From Acidimicrobiaceae bacterium (GTDB taxonomy: Bacteria; Actinomycetota; Acidimicrobiia; Acidimicrobiales; MedAcidi-G1), in the NCBI GenBank assembly GCA_002699725.1, contig PACE01000020.1, positions 20,974-26,546 of the forward strand: a DNA stretch of 5,573 bases, in the 5' to 3' direction. Every line of letters starts with the position of its first letter. Position 1 is the first letter of the stretch. Under the pieces are notes generated by a model. That model saw nothing but the letters and a program-made list of their open reading frames with translations, was not told the DNA's origin and made no database searches. Position numbers and translations under genes: made by a program. Below are positions 1 through 5,278 of this stretch, piece after piece.

Positions 1-109
1 CGATCACCCGGACCCGGCGGGATCCCGGTCTGCGGGTTCGACGGCCGAAGGCCGGGCGCGTGGGCGGGGGGGGGGGTGGGGGTGGGGGTGGGGTTTCCTC
101 GTCCGGCAT
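1..109 (-). CDS. N-terminus of probable UPF0182 (COG1615) large membrane protein, partial
   Basis: An ATG at 109..107 opens a minus-strand frame of 36 codons that runs off the left edge. The peptide begins MPDEET, then ten consecutive prolines (residues 7-16), then an Arg-rich stretch (TRPAFGRRTRRPGSRRVRVI) whose end, VRVI, looks like the approach to a membrane segment. No transmembrane helix is reached inside the window. The assignment to UPF0182, a family of large multi-pass membrane proteins of unknown function, is mainly from context: in mycobacteria, as I recall, a UPF0182 gene lies just downstream of the PDZ/Lon protease gene in the same direction, and its N-terminus is also basic followed by a hydrophobic helix. 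The start is supported by a -10-like box TAGGAT ending 8 nt before the ATG. It could instead be another membrane protein with a proline-rich cytoplasmic N-terminus. I am confident a gene starts here, less so of the family. Confidence 0.6.
   Translation of the reverse strand, partial: MPDEETPPPPPPPPPPTRPAFGRRTRRPGSRRVRVI
62..93 (+). repeat. G-tract with G-quadruplex potential (complement encodes polyproline)
   Basis: The plus strand has runs of G3, G11, G5, G5 and G4 separated by single C or T bases. This satisfies the pattern for a very stable parallel G-quadruplex with one-base loops. Read on the minus strand it is a C-rich tract encoding Pro7 to Pro16 of the gene starting at 109, so coding explains its existence. 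The G-rich strand is the template strand for that gene. The G11 run (66-76) is a candidate for replication slippage or for sequencing error. Confidence 0.7.
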
Positions 110-117
110 CGGGAGGG

Positions 118-123
118 ATCCTA
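118..123 (-). promoter_or_regulatory. -10 element TAGGAT for the UPF0182-like gene (near-leaderless)
   Basis: On the minus strand TAGGAT (123..118) fits the actinobacterial TAnnnT -10 pattern. Counting its first T as -12 puts the transcription start near 111, two bases before the ATG at 109. No Shine-Dalgarno sequence would then be transcribed. A perfect TTGACA lies at 140..135 but with only 11 nt between the boxes, too short for a normal -35, so its role is doubtful. The rest of the 61-bp gap after the protease gene shows GC-rich inverted repeats but no T-tract terminator. Confidence 0.45.
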
Positions 124-170
124 ACGGCGGGATCTGTCAAAGCCCGGGGGAGGACCGGCCCGCGGCGCCC

Positions 171-1211
171 TCAGGGCAGCGCCAGTTTGTCAGCATTGCC
201 GCCGAGTTCGGCCAGGACGGCGAGCGCCTCCTCGAGCGTCGCCACTGACTCGACCCGGAGGTCGCCGGCATGCCGGGCAGCGACCTCATACTCGTTCTCC
301 GGAACCAGGAACAGGTCGACGCCCCCCTCTCGGGCGGCAACCGTCTTCTGCGCCACGCCTCCGATGGGGCCGACCGAGCCGTCGAAGCCGATCGTCCCGG
401 TCGTGGCGACATCCAACCCACCGGTCATCTCGCCGGGGGTGACCATCTCGAGGATCGCCAGGGTCAGTGCGAGGCCCGCCGAGTTCCCCCCGACGGCCCC
501 CGTCTCGATGCGGATGTCGATGGGCAGGCCCTCGACATCGTCCCAACGGGTCTGAACCATCACGCCGAGGAACGCCACCGTGGCATCCTCGGCACGGGCG
601 CCGAGTACCACCTCCACGGTGCGGGCGGACGTTCCGTCGATCGACTCGACGGCGAGCGACACGACCTGGCCGGGAGAACGCCCTCGGATCTCCTCGACCA
701 GTGCCTCAGAGGTGAGGACCGACTTCCCGTCGACGGACACGATCACGTCGTCGGTCGTGAGCAGGCCGGCCGATGGCCCTTCAACGGCGGCCATCCCCAC
801 ACCCGTGGCCCGGTACGGATCGATCCCGAGGTGGCGGAACGCCACGGCCACCGCGACCGACTTCGAGACCTTCATGAGTTCGAGGTTGAAATCCCGGTTC
901 TCGTCGCGGCTTCGATCACCGAGGACGGCATCCTCGCCGTACAGGGCGATGCCGTCATCGAAGAAGGCTTCGAGGTACTCCCAGCCGTTGACCGAGGAAT
1001 CCTGGCGGACGGTCGTGAAGAACACCTCGCCTTCCGGTTCGAAACTCTCGCCGACCGTCACGACGATTCGGTCGGTCAGGGCATTGACGCTCCCGGGCCG
1101 GTAGGCGAAGTAGGGCAGCCGCACGAAGGTCAGGACACCAGCCGCCAGCAGGGCCACGAGGAGCGGCACCCAAACACGCGCCCGGAATCGGCGCTTGGCA
1201 CCCCCGGACAC
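171..1211 (-). CDS. YlbL-type membrane-anchored PDZ/Lon-like serine protease
   Basis: A 346-residue protein of the family with an N-terminal membrane anchor, a PDZ domain and a C-terminal Lon-type (S16) proteolytic domain. One hydrophobic segment at about residues 13-32 follows a basic N-terminus, so the rest should lie outside the membrane. The PDZ domain is roughly 136-204, with the GPSAGL and DDVIVSVDG motifs. The protease domain is about 225-346: catalytic Ser244 in GGNSAGL and Lys289 in GVAQKTVAARE form the Ser-Lys dyad, with TGTIGFDGSVGPIGG between them. The usual Pro before the catalytic Ser is Asn here. I chose GTG at 1211 because it gives a short N-terminus like other family members and lies 11 nt after a -10-like TATCGT. 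An in-frame GTG at 1250 (359 residues) would overlap the divergent gene. The minus frame stays open upstream to 2234, but that extension is opposite two real genes and is not coding. The family is proposed to process membrane or secreted proteins; the substrate here is unknown. Confidence 0.93.
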   Translation of the reverse strand: MSGGAKRRFRARVWVPLLVALLAAGVLTFVRLPYFAYRPGSVNALTDRIVVTVGESFEPEGEVFFTTVRQDSSVNGWEYLEAFFDDGIALYGEDAVLGDRSRDENRDFNLELMKVSKSVAVAVAFRHLGIDPYRATGVGMAAVEGPSAGLLTTDDVIVSVDGKSVLTSEALVEEIRGRSPGQVVSLAVESIDGTSARTVEVVLGARAEDATVAFLGVMVQTRWDDVEGLPIDIRIETGAVGGNSAGLALTLAILEMVTPGEMTGGLDVATTGTIGFDGSVGPIGGVAQKTVAAREGGVDLFLVPENEYEVAARHAGDLRVESVATLEEALAVLAELGGNADKLALP

Positions 1212-1222
1212 GGCAGGACCGG

Positions 1223-1228
1223 ACGATA
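1223..1228 (-). promoter_or_regulatory. -10 element TATCGT for the PDZ/Lon protease
   Basis: Minus-strand TATCGT (1228..1223) fits TAnnnT. With its first T as -12 the start of transcription would be near 1216, giving a leader of about 5 nt before GTG 1211. No Shine-Dalgarno precedes that GTG. The box shares its TA dinucleotide with the opposite-strand box at 1227-1232. No clear -35 was seen. Assigned by pattern only. Confidence 0.4.
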
Positions 1229-1232
1229 GGGT
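1227..1232 (+). promoter_or_regulatory. -10 element TAGGGT for the membrane/HEAT gene pair
   Basis: Plus-strand TAGGGT fits TAnnnT and predicts transcription from about 1239, 4 nt before GTG 1243. It interlocks with the minus-strand box at 1228..1223, so one short palindromic core could serve both directions. No strong Shine-Dalgarno lies between it and the GTG, consistent with a nearly leaderless mRNA. Confidence 0.4.
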
Positions 1233-1242
1233 TTCAACTGCC

Positions 1243-1680
1243 GTGTCCACGTTGTCGTTCGGTCTCGTCCTCGGTGCCCTGGCGCTCTTCGGCTCCCGGT
1301 CGGCGCCGGGCATCCTCCAGCCTGCCACGACACGGGCCCGACGCCGCACCGGCCCGGTGCCAGCGCTCGCCCCCGCGCTCGCCGCCGCACGCTGGCGGCC
1401 CGCCCTGATGCACGCCATCCTCGGTCGGCCGCTGCCCCCTTCCGGCAGCACGGAGACCGCCGTCGAGCGGGGCTGGGGCGTGTTCGCTCGCCTGGGCATC
1501 GGCCTCCAGCCGCCCCGCAGGGTGCTCACCGGCAAGCAGGCACGCATTCGCTGGTGGCACCGCATCTTCTCGCTCGCCCTACTCCTGGCCATCGTCGTGC
1601 TGGTCGGACTGGCTCTCGCCTCGCTCACCGCCGTCCTCATCGTCGCCGGTGGCTTCCTCCTCGAGCAGGCAATCGGCTGA
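1243..1680 (+). CDS. small membrane protein of unknown function
   Basis: A 145-residue protein I do not recognise. A weakly hydrophobic N-terminus (about 1-17) is followed by a basic, Pro/Ala-rich region with a TRARRR patch near 30-35. A hydrophilic middle contains GWGVFARLGIGLQPPRR (about 77-93) and the basic/aromatic RIRWWHR (101-107). The C-terminus is strongly hydrophobic (about 108-142), long enough for one long or two short membrane helices, and ends at EQAIG. Codons end mostly in G or C and the frame is closed 3 nt before the next gene, so I take it as real. The start GTG 1243 is chosen because it follows the TAGGGT box at leaderless-like distance and begins with a plausible hydrophobic stretch; GTG 1231-region and upstream codons would overlap the divergent protease gene. 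It is co-oriented with and probably co-transcribed with the HEAT-repeat gene. A membrane anchor or partner for that protein is possible but is inference. Confidence 0.7.
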   Translation: MSTLSFGLVLGALALFGSRSAPGILQPATTRARRRTGPVPALAPALAAARWRPALMHAILGRPLPPSGSTETAVERGWGVFARLGIGLQPPRRVLTGKQARIRWWHRIFSLALLLAIVVLVGLALASLTAVLIVAGGFLLEQAIG

Positions 1681-1683
1681 CCG

Positions 1684-2313
1684 GTGGCCGAACGCCACCT
1701 CCACGAGGCTCCCCCACCCGACAGCGAGACCGCCGACCGCCGACGGGCGGCCATCACCGCTGGCCACTCCGCTGATCCCGGAACCGCCCTTCGGCTGCTC
1801 GACGACCCGGAACCGGTCGTTCGTGCCGCCGCACTCGGAACGCTCGCCCGACTCGCCACCCTGACCGACGAGGCGCTCGACACGGCCCTCGCAGACCCGG
1901 CCTCCGAGGTCCGGCGACGTGCGCTCGAACTCTGCGTCGAAGCCGACCGGAGTGCCACCGCCCTACTCGACGACCCCGACCCGCAGGTCGTAGAGGTCGC
2001 CTGCTGGGTGGCCGGCGAGCGGCCCGGAGAGGGCGACGACTCAGTCCACTCCCTCGTCCGCATCGCCACCACCCACGACGACCCGCTCTGCCGAGAGTCC
2101 GCCGTGGCCGCCCTCGGAGCGATCGGCCATCCCGACGGACGTGCCGCCGTCCTCGCCGGGCTCGACGACAAGGCACCGATCCGGCGACGTGCGGTCCTGG
2201 CCCTTGCTCCGTTCGAGGGTCCCGAGGTCGTCACCGCCCTCGAATGCGCCCTCGAGGACCGCGACTGGCAGGTCCGTCAGGCGGCCGAGGACCTGATACG
2301 CCTCATCGGCTAA
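1684..2313 (+). CDS. HEAT-repeat protein
   Basis: A 209-residue all-helical repeat protein. About six degenerate HEAT-like units of roughly 30 residues start near 37, 67, 94, 128, 158 and 188; their common core is Asp-Pro or Asp-x-x, then Val/Ile-Arg, then a hydrophobic helix (DDPEPVVRAAAL, ADPASEVRRRAL, DDPDPQVVEVAC, HDDPLCRESAV, DDKAPIRRRAV, EDRDWQVRQAAE). The first 30 or so residues are polar and probably flexible. There is no signal peptide, membrane segment or catalytic motif, so it should be a soluble cytoplasmic scaffold binding a protein or ligand; HEAT proteins of this kind include the phycobilisome-lyase-like group, but nothing here shows enzyme activity. The GTG start lies 3 nt after the stop of the upstream membrane-protein gene with no good ribosome site, which suggests translational coupling. 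Its TAA stop overlaps the mreB stop on the other strand by 4 bp. Confidence 0.85.
   Translation: MAERHLHEAPPPDSETADRRRAAITAGHSADPGTALRLLDDPEPVVRAAALGTLARLATLTDEALDTALADPASEVRRRALELCVEADRSATALLDDPDPQVVEVACWVAGERPGEGDDSVHSLVRIATTHDDPLCRESAVAALGAIGHPDGRAAVLAGLDDKAPIRRRAVLALAPFEGPEVVTALECALEDRDWQVRQAAEDLIRLIG
2310..2313. other. overlapping convergent stop codons (CTAA)
   Basis: The HEAT gene ends with TAA at 2311-2313 and mreB ends with TAG at 2312..2310 on the other strand. The two coding regions overlap by 4 bp tail to tail. There is no intergenic space and no terminator hairpin at the junction, so any termination signal must lie inside the opposing gene. Confidence 0.9.
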
Positions 2314-3314
2314 CGGCGGGACTCCATGAACATCACGCGCATCGCCTCGAACGACTCGATGCACTGACCCGCCCCGAGCACGACGCACTCCATCGGCGCA
2401 TCGACATGGTGCACCGGCACCCCCGTCTCCTCGCCCAGGCGCACGTCCAGGCCGCGCAACAGGCTGCCTCCACCGACTAGGTGGATGCCCTGCACCAGCA
2501 GGTCCTGGGCGAGTTCCGGCGGCGCCTGGGACAGGCAGGCCACCACCGACTCGATGATCGTCGACAGCGGCTCCTCGATGGCCCGGCGGATCTCCTGGGG
2601 TGTGAGGACCACCGTCTTGGGCAGGCCCGTCATGAGCTCGCGGCCACGCACCTCGGCCCGCATCTCGTTCGGAGTCGGCGCCGCCGACCCGATGGTCATC
2701 TTGATCTCCTCCGCCGTGCGCTCGCCGATCGCCAAGCCGTACTCGCGCCGTACAAAAGCCTGGATGTGGGCGTCCAGGTCGAACGAGCCGGTGCGCACGG
2801 CCTCCAACGCCACGACGCCACCCAGCGACAACAACGCCGATTCCGACGTGCCGCCACCGATGTCGACGACCATGTTCCCCACTGGCTCGCTGATCGGAAG
2901 GTCGGCGCCGATCGCCGCCGCCAACGGCTGCTCGATCAACTGGGCATCCGCCGCACCGGAGCGCCGCGCCGCCTCGGTGACCGCCCGTCGTTCCACGGCC
3001 GTGATCGCCGACGGCACGCAGATGAGCACCTTCGGCCGGTTGAAGCGACTCACCCCCACCCGCTCGAGGAGTAACCGCACCATGCGCTGGGTGACGTCGA
3101 AGTCGGTGATGGCGCCCTTGCGCAGCGGCCGAACCGCCACGATGTGCGAGGGCGTCCGACCGATCATCTGCCAGGCGTCGCGACCCATAGCTAGGACTTC
3201 GTTGTTGCGCTGGTTGATGGCGAGGACCGACGGCTCGGCCAGCACCACCCCCTCACCTCGCATGTAGACGAGCGTGTTGGCCGTCCCGAGGTCGATGGCG
3301 ATGTCGCGTGCCAC
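2310..3314 (-). CDS. mreB: MreB-family actin-like cytoskeletal protein
   Basis: A 334-residue bacterial actin, normal length for MreB, which polymerises with ATP beneath the membrane and guides cell-wall synthesis. Visible motifs: phosphate 1 DLGTANTLVY (8-17), the catalytic-loop region IEQPLAAAIGA (127-137), phosphate 2 DIGGGTSESALLSLGG (151-166), the EEIKMTIGSA segment (202-211), and adenosine motif GIHLVGGGSLLRGLD (276-290). Gln129 replaces the second Glu of the usual IEEP; that Glu corresponds by spacing to the catalytic Glu140 of Caulobacter MreB. The TTEVA motif is TSESA. Only four residues precede the first beta strand, so there is no N-terminal amphipathic helix. GTG 3314 is chosen because the protein then starts as MreB should and because it lies one base after the upstream stop (TGAcGTG). 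An in-frame start at 3437 would add 41 residues unlike MreB. No mreC or mreD follows; a specialised paralogue is possible. Confidence 0.93.
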   Translation of the reverse strand: MARDIAIDLGTANTLVYMRGEGVVLAEPSVLAINQRNNEVLAMGRDAWQMIGRTPSHIVAVRPLRKGAITDFDVTQRMVRLLLERVGVSRFNRPKVLICVPSAITAVERRAVTEAARRSGAADAQLIEQPLAAAIGADLPISEPVGNMVVDIGGGTSESALLSLGGVVALEAVRTGSFDLDAHIQAFVRREYGLAIGERTAEEIKMTIGSAAPTPNEMRAEVRGRELMTGLPKTVVLTPQEIRRAIEEPLSTIIESVVACLSQAPPELAQDLLVQGIHLVGGGSLLRGLDVRLGEETGVPVHHVDAPMECVVLGAGQCIESFEAMRVMFMESRR

Positions 3315-3315
3315 G

Positions 3316-3576
3316 TCAGCCCCGTCGCTCGTTCCGGTCTTCGCTCCCGCCGGACGAACCACCCCGGTCCTCCTTGGGCAGCATGCGCATGCCGCCCGAC
3401 CCGGAACTGCCCGTCTGGCGATAGTCGTGGTGTCCACGCGACAGGGACTTGAGGGTGTTGCGGAACTCGTGGGGATCGTTCGTCCGTTCGCGCGGCCGGC
3501 TCACGAGCCACACCAACAAGGACCCAACGGCCGCCAACGCGACCGCACCGGCAAGGAAGAGTGGCGCCGAACTCAT
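3316..3576 (-). CDS. small single-pass membrane protein coupled to mreB
   Basis: An 86-residue protein I cannot assign to a family. Residues 4-26 form one hydrophobic helix (APLFLAGAVALAAVGSLLVWLV), followed at once by basic SRPRERT, so by the positive-inside rule the tail is cytoplasmic. The tail holds a possible conserved block around HEFRNTLKSLSRG (36-48) and then a low-complexity Gly/Ser, Arg/Glu-rich end. The ATG overlaps the moaE stop (ATGA, 3573-3576) and is preceded by a clear GGAGG site 6 nt away. Its TGA is one base from the mreB GTG, so translation of mreB is likely coupled to it. The position suggests a membrane partner or recruiter for MreB, but that is inference from gene order alone. 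Confidence 0.8.
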   Translation of the reverse strand: MSSAPLFLAGAVALAAVGSLLVWLVSRPRERTNDPHEFRNTLKSLSRGHHDYRQTGSSGSGGMRMLPKEDRGGSSGGSEDRNERRG

Positions 3577-4088
3577 GCGGAGCCTCCAGCCGAGTCCGCG
3601 TCGAGGTCCTCGAGGTCGACCACGTGTTGTGCGTCGGTGCCCCAGTGCTCGCCCCCGTCCCAGGCCTCACGCTTCCAGATCGGCACGGTGGCCTTCAGGG
3701 AGTCGATGCAGAAGCGGTTCGAGGCGTAGGCGGCCTCGCGGTGTGGCGACGACGTCACGATGACGACCGCCGGCTCGCCGATGGCGACGACGCCGGTCCG
3801 GTGCAGCAGGGCCACGCAGCGCAGGTCGGGCCAGCGTCTCCGGGCCTCGATGGCGATCCGGTCCATCCTGGGCACCGCCTGCTCCACGTAGGCCTCGTAG
3901 GCGAGTTCGGTCACGTCCGGCCGTTCCCGGGAATGGTCGCGGGCCGTCCCCCGGAAGGTGACCACCGCCCCACAGTCCGGACGGCCCGCCCAGCGCGTGG
4001 CCTCCTCGGACGGAAGGCCCACCGGGGAGAGGGCGACCCAGGTGTCGCCCTCAGGCGGGCGGAGTGGGGAAGGTTCGGCCGTGGGCAT
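3573..4088 (-). CDS. moaE: molybdopterin synthase catalytic subunit MoaE
   Basis: A 171-residue MoaE, the large subunit of molybdopterin synthase. With thiocarboxylated MoaD it puts two sulfurs into cyclic pyranopterin monophosphate to make molybdopterin in the cytoplasm. Visible family motifs: GAVVTFRGTARDHS (40-53, with Arg50), LAYEAYVEQA (62-71), LLHRTG (94-99), SSPHREAAY (113-121) and LKATVPIWKREAW (131-143). Lys132 and Lys139 have the 7-residue spacing of Escherichia coli Lys119 and Lys126, the active-site lysines. About 35 extra residues lead the core and an acidic tail (VVDLEDLDAD) ends it. ATG 4088 is chosen over upstream codons, which run back to 4370 through non-family sequence, because it lies one base after the transcription start predicted from a TACTAT box. 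No moaD is adjacent, so its partner must be elsewhere. It is first in a tight run with the small membrane gene and mreB. Confidence 0.95.
   Translation of the reverse strand: MPTAEPSPLRPPEGDTWVALSPVGLPSEEATRWAGRPDCGAVVTFRGTARDHSRERPDVTELAYEAYVEQAVPRMDRIAIEARRRWPDLRCVALLHRTGVVAIGEPAVVIVTSSPHREAAYASNRFCIDSLKATVPIWKREAWDGGEHWGTDAQHVVDLEDLDADSAGGSA
3583..3587 (-). promoter_or_regulatory. ribosome binding site GGAGG for the small membrane gene
   Basis: On the minus strand GGAGG at 3587..3583 lies 6 nt before ATG 3576, inside the 3' end of moaE. It is the strongest Shine-Dalgarno match in the window and fixes the start of the 86-residue protein, in contrast to the genes with leaderless-type starts. 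Confidence 0.75.
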
Positions 4089-4095
4089 CGGCGCA

Positions 4096-4101
4096 ATAGT
4101 A
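4096..4101 (-). promoter_or_regulatory. -10 element TACTAT upstream of moaE
   Basis: TACTAT on the minus strand (4101..4096) is the best -10 match in the window. Its first T as -12 predicts transcription from 4089, one base before ATG 4088, so the moaE mRNA would be essentially leaderless. No recognisable -35 is seen 16-18 nt upstream. It would drive moaE, the 86-residue membrane protein and mreB independently of the SDR gene 53 bp upstream. Confidence 0.6.
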
Positions 4102-4141
4102 CGACCCTGCCCGGAGCCCACCACCGGCAGGTCTACGTCGG

Positions 4142-5194
4142 TCAGTCGTGCCCGTCCACCGGATGGTCGCCAAGCCGGCGCAGCAGCCACACAAGGCCCG
4201 ACACCAGCCCGACCACGAACACGAGGGCAGCGCCGAGAGACAGGACCTGTCGGCTGCGGGCGTCGAGCTGGTCGAATGTCCCCGGCTCGTGCCCGGCGAC
4301 GTACGCCTCCTCGTTGGAGTGCCTCGCTTCCCAGCCCAGCTGCCGCAGGCGGTCGTTGGACACCACCCACGGATGGACCGTGTAGGGCTGGATCCCGGGC
4401 GGGGCGTCGGTCAGGCCCAGTGTCCAGCGGAGTCGGGCCACGCCGGCGCCCAGCGGCGCCGGCAGCCGCAGCCGCGGGACCGGCCCACCCAGATCGGCCA
4501 TGAGCGGCGCAGGAATCCAGCCGTCGGGTGCCACGTTCACCGGTCCGAGCGGCCGCCGGTCGACGACGACGACCACGGCCTCGGCCAGGTCATCGGCGTG
4601 GAGGAACTGGCCCATCGGATCGCCTTCCTCACTCCGGATCGCCTTCGCCGAAGCCAGCAGTCGGGCCAAGCCTCCCGGCTTCTCCTCGGCGACCGTCACG
4701 GCAGGTCGCAAGATCGTGGCCACCCGCTCCGGTTCGCCTCGCCCCCATTCCTCGGCACGCCGCTCCAGGTCGGCCCGTCGGACAGCGAACCGGAAGTCCG
4801 GGCACGGCTGCACCTCAGCCTCCTCGGTGAGCGGCACCGGGTTGTCGGGCCAGGCCCCGTAGACCATCGCCGTCGACAACACGACCAGATGGGTGACCAC
4901 ACTGTCGTCGAGGGCGGCCAGGAGGCGCTGGGCGACGGCAGGGATCGCGTGGCCCGGGTCTGCACCACTCTCCTGGGGCCGCAGTCCGGAAGCCAGGTGG
5001 ACGACCGTGTCGGCGCCCGTGAAGAGCCGCCGCAGGTCGGTGACCGCCAGATCGGCGGTCACGAGGTCGACGCCGGGTGCAGGCCGGACGCTCGACCGAC
5101 GGTCGACGCCGACCACCTCATGGCCGGCCTCCGCCAAACGTGCACAGACCCGTCTCCCCACGGCTCCCGTCGAGCCCGTCACCACGACCTTCAC
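4142..5194 (-). CDS. extended SDR / NAD-dependent epimerase-like protein with C-terminal membrane helix
   Basis: A 350-residue protein with an N-terminal Rossmann fold of the extended short-chain dehydrogenase/reductase type. The nucleotide-binding motif TGSTGAVG is at 6-13, acidic Asp31 ends the second strand (favouring NAD), followed by ADL (47-49) and VVHLAS (64-69). Ser107 is in the VVLSTAMVYG strand. The usual Tyr-x-x-x-Lys is replaced by Phe136-Ala-Val-Arg-Arg140, so both residues of the normal catalytic pair are missing. The later part keeps QFLHADDLAEAV (196-207), typical of substrate-domain regions in epimerase-like proteins. A hydrophobic helix at about 319-338 followed by Arg-Arg suggests a C-terminal membrane anchor. 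GTG 5194 is the only start before an upstream in-frame stop and has GGGAG 8 nt before it. Substrate is unknown; it may be a nucleotide-sugar or lipid-related enzyme, or a non-catalytic NAD-binding protein. Confidence 0.85.
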   Translation of the reverse strand: MKVVVTGSTGAVGRRVCARLAEAGHEVVGVDRRSSVRPAPGVDLVTADLAVTDLRRLFTGADTVVHLASGLRPQESGADPGHAIPAVAQRLLAALDDSVVTHLVVLSTAMVYGAWPDNPVPLTEEAEVQPCPDFRFAVRRADLERRAEEWGRGEPERVATILRPAVTVAEEKPGGLARLLASAKAIRSEEGDPMGQFLHADDLAEAVVVVVDRRPLGPVNVAPDGWIPAPLMADLGGPVPRLRLPAPLGAGVARLRWTLGLTDAPPGIQPYTVHPWVVSNDRLRQLGWEARHSNEEAYVAGHEPGTFDQLDARSRQVLSLGAALVFVVGLVSGLVWLLRRLGDHPVDGHD

Positions 5195-5202
5195 GAGCCC
5201 GG

Positions 5203-5207
5203 CTCCC
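5203..5207 (-). promoter_or_regulatory. ribosome binding site GGGAG for the SDR gene
   Basis: GGGAG at 5207..5203 on the minus strand is 8 nt before GTG 5194. It supports this start and, with the leader of about 72 nt predicted from the box at 5278..5273, marks the SDR gene as normally led rather than leaderless. Confidence 0.55.
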
Positions 5208-5272
5208 GTCTCGGATCGCTGCTCGACGACCCCACCGGAAACGTCGCCACGCGGACCGTCGCTCGAATCATG

Positions 5273-5278
5273 ACCCTA
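5273..5278 (-). promoter_or_regulatory. -10 element TAGGGT for the SDR gene
   Basis: Minus-strand TAGGGT (5278..5273) is the same hexamer as the box at 1227-1232. Transcription would begin near 5266, giving a 72-nt leader to GTG 5194 that contains the GGGAG site. It shares its TA with the plus-strand TACGAT at 5277-5282. Nothing resembling a riboswitch was seen in the leader. Pattern-based call; weak alone. Confidence 0.35.

Noticed and set aside
31..48. GGTTCGA resembling a tRNA T-loop
   Set aside because: The flanking five bases do not pair (G opposite G at the first stem position), and no acceptor stem or anticodon arm is visible.
42..54. CGGCC-GAA-GGCCG hairpin as a terminator
   Set aside because: It has no T tract on either strand and lies inside the coding frame that starts at 109.
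135..140. Perfect TTGACA on the minus strand as a -35 box
   Set aside because: It is only 11 nt from TAGGAT, and no -10 box lies at 16-18 nt; probably chance, noted in the promoter entry.
270..1229. Plus-strand 319-codon open frame opposite the protease
   Set aside because: Composition (Asp, Arg, Gly, His) fits an antisense shadow, and the protease on the other strand has clear domains.
1212..2234. Minus-strand upstream extension of the protease frame to 2234 (a 687-residue product)
   Set aside because: The extra part is Arg/Ser/Ala-rich, low complexity and opposite two better supported genes; the recognisable protease begins near 1211.
2481..3267. Plus-strand open frames opposite mreB
   Set aside because: Both overlap a clear MreB coding region and have shadow-like composition.
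3315..3437. 41-residue N-terminal extension of MreB
   Set aside because: It overlaps the coupled small membrane gene in another frame and does not resemble MreB, while GTG 3314 gives the standard protein.
4089..4370. 94-residue N-terminal extension of MoaE
   Set aside because: It runs over the end of the SDR gene, has shadow-like Arg/Pro/Gly composition and precedes a well placed promoter and ATG.
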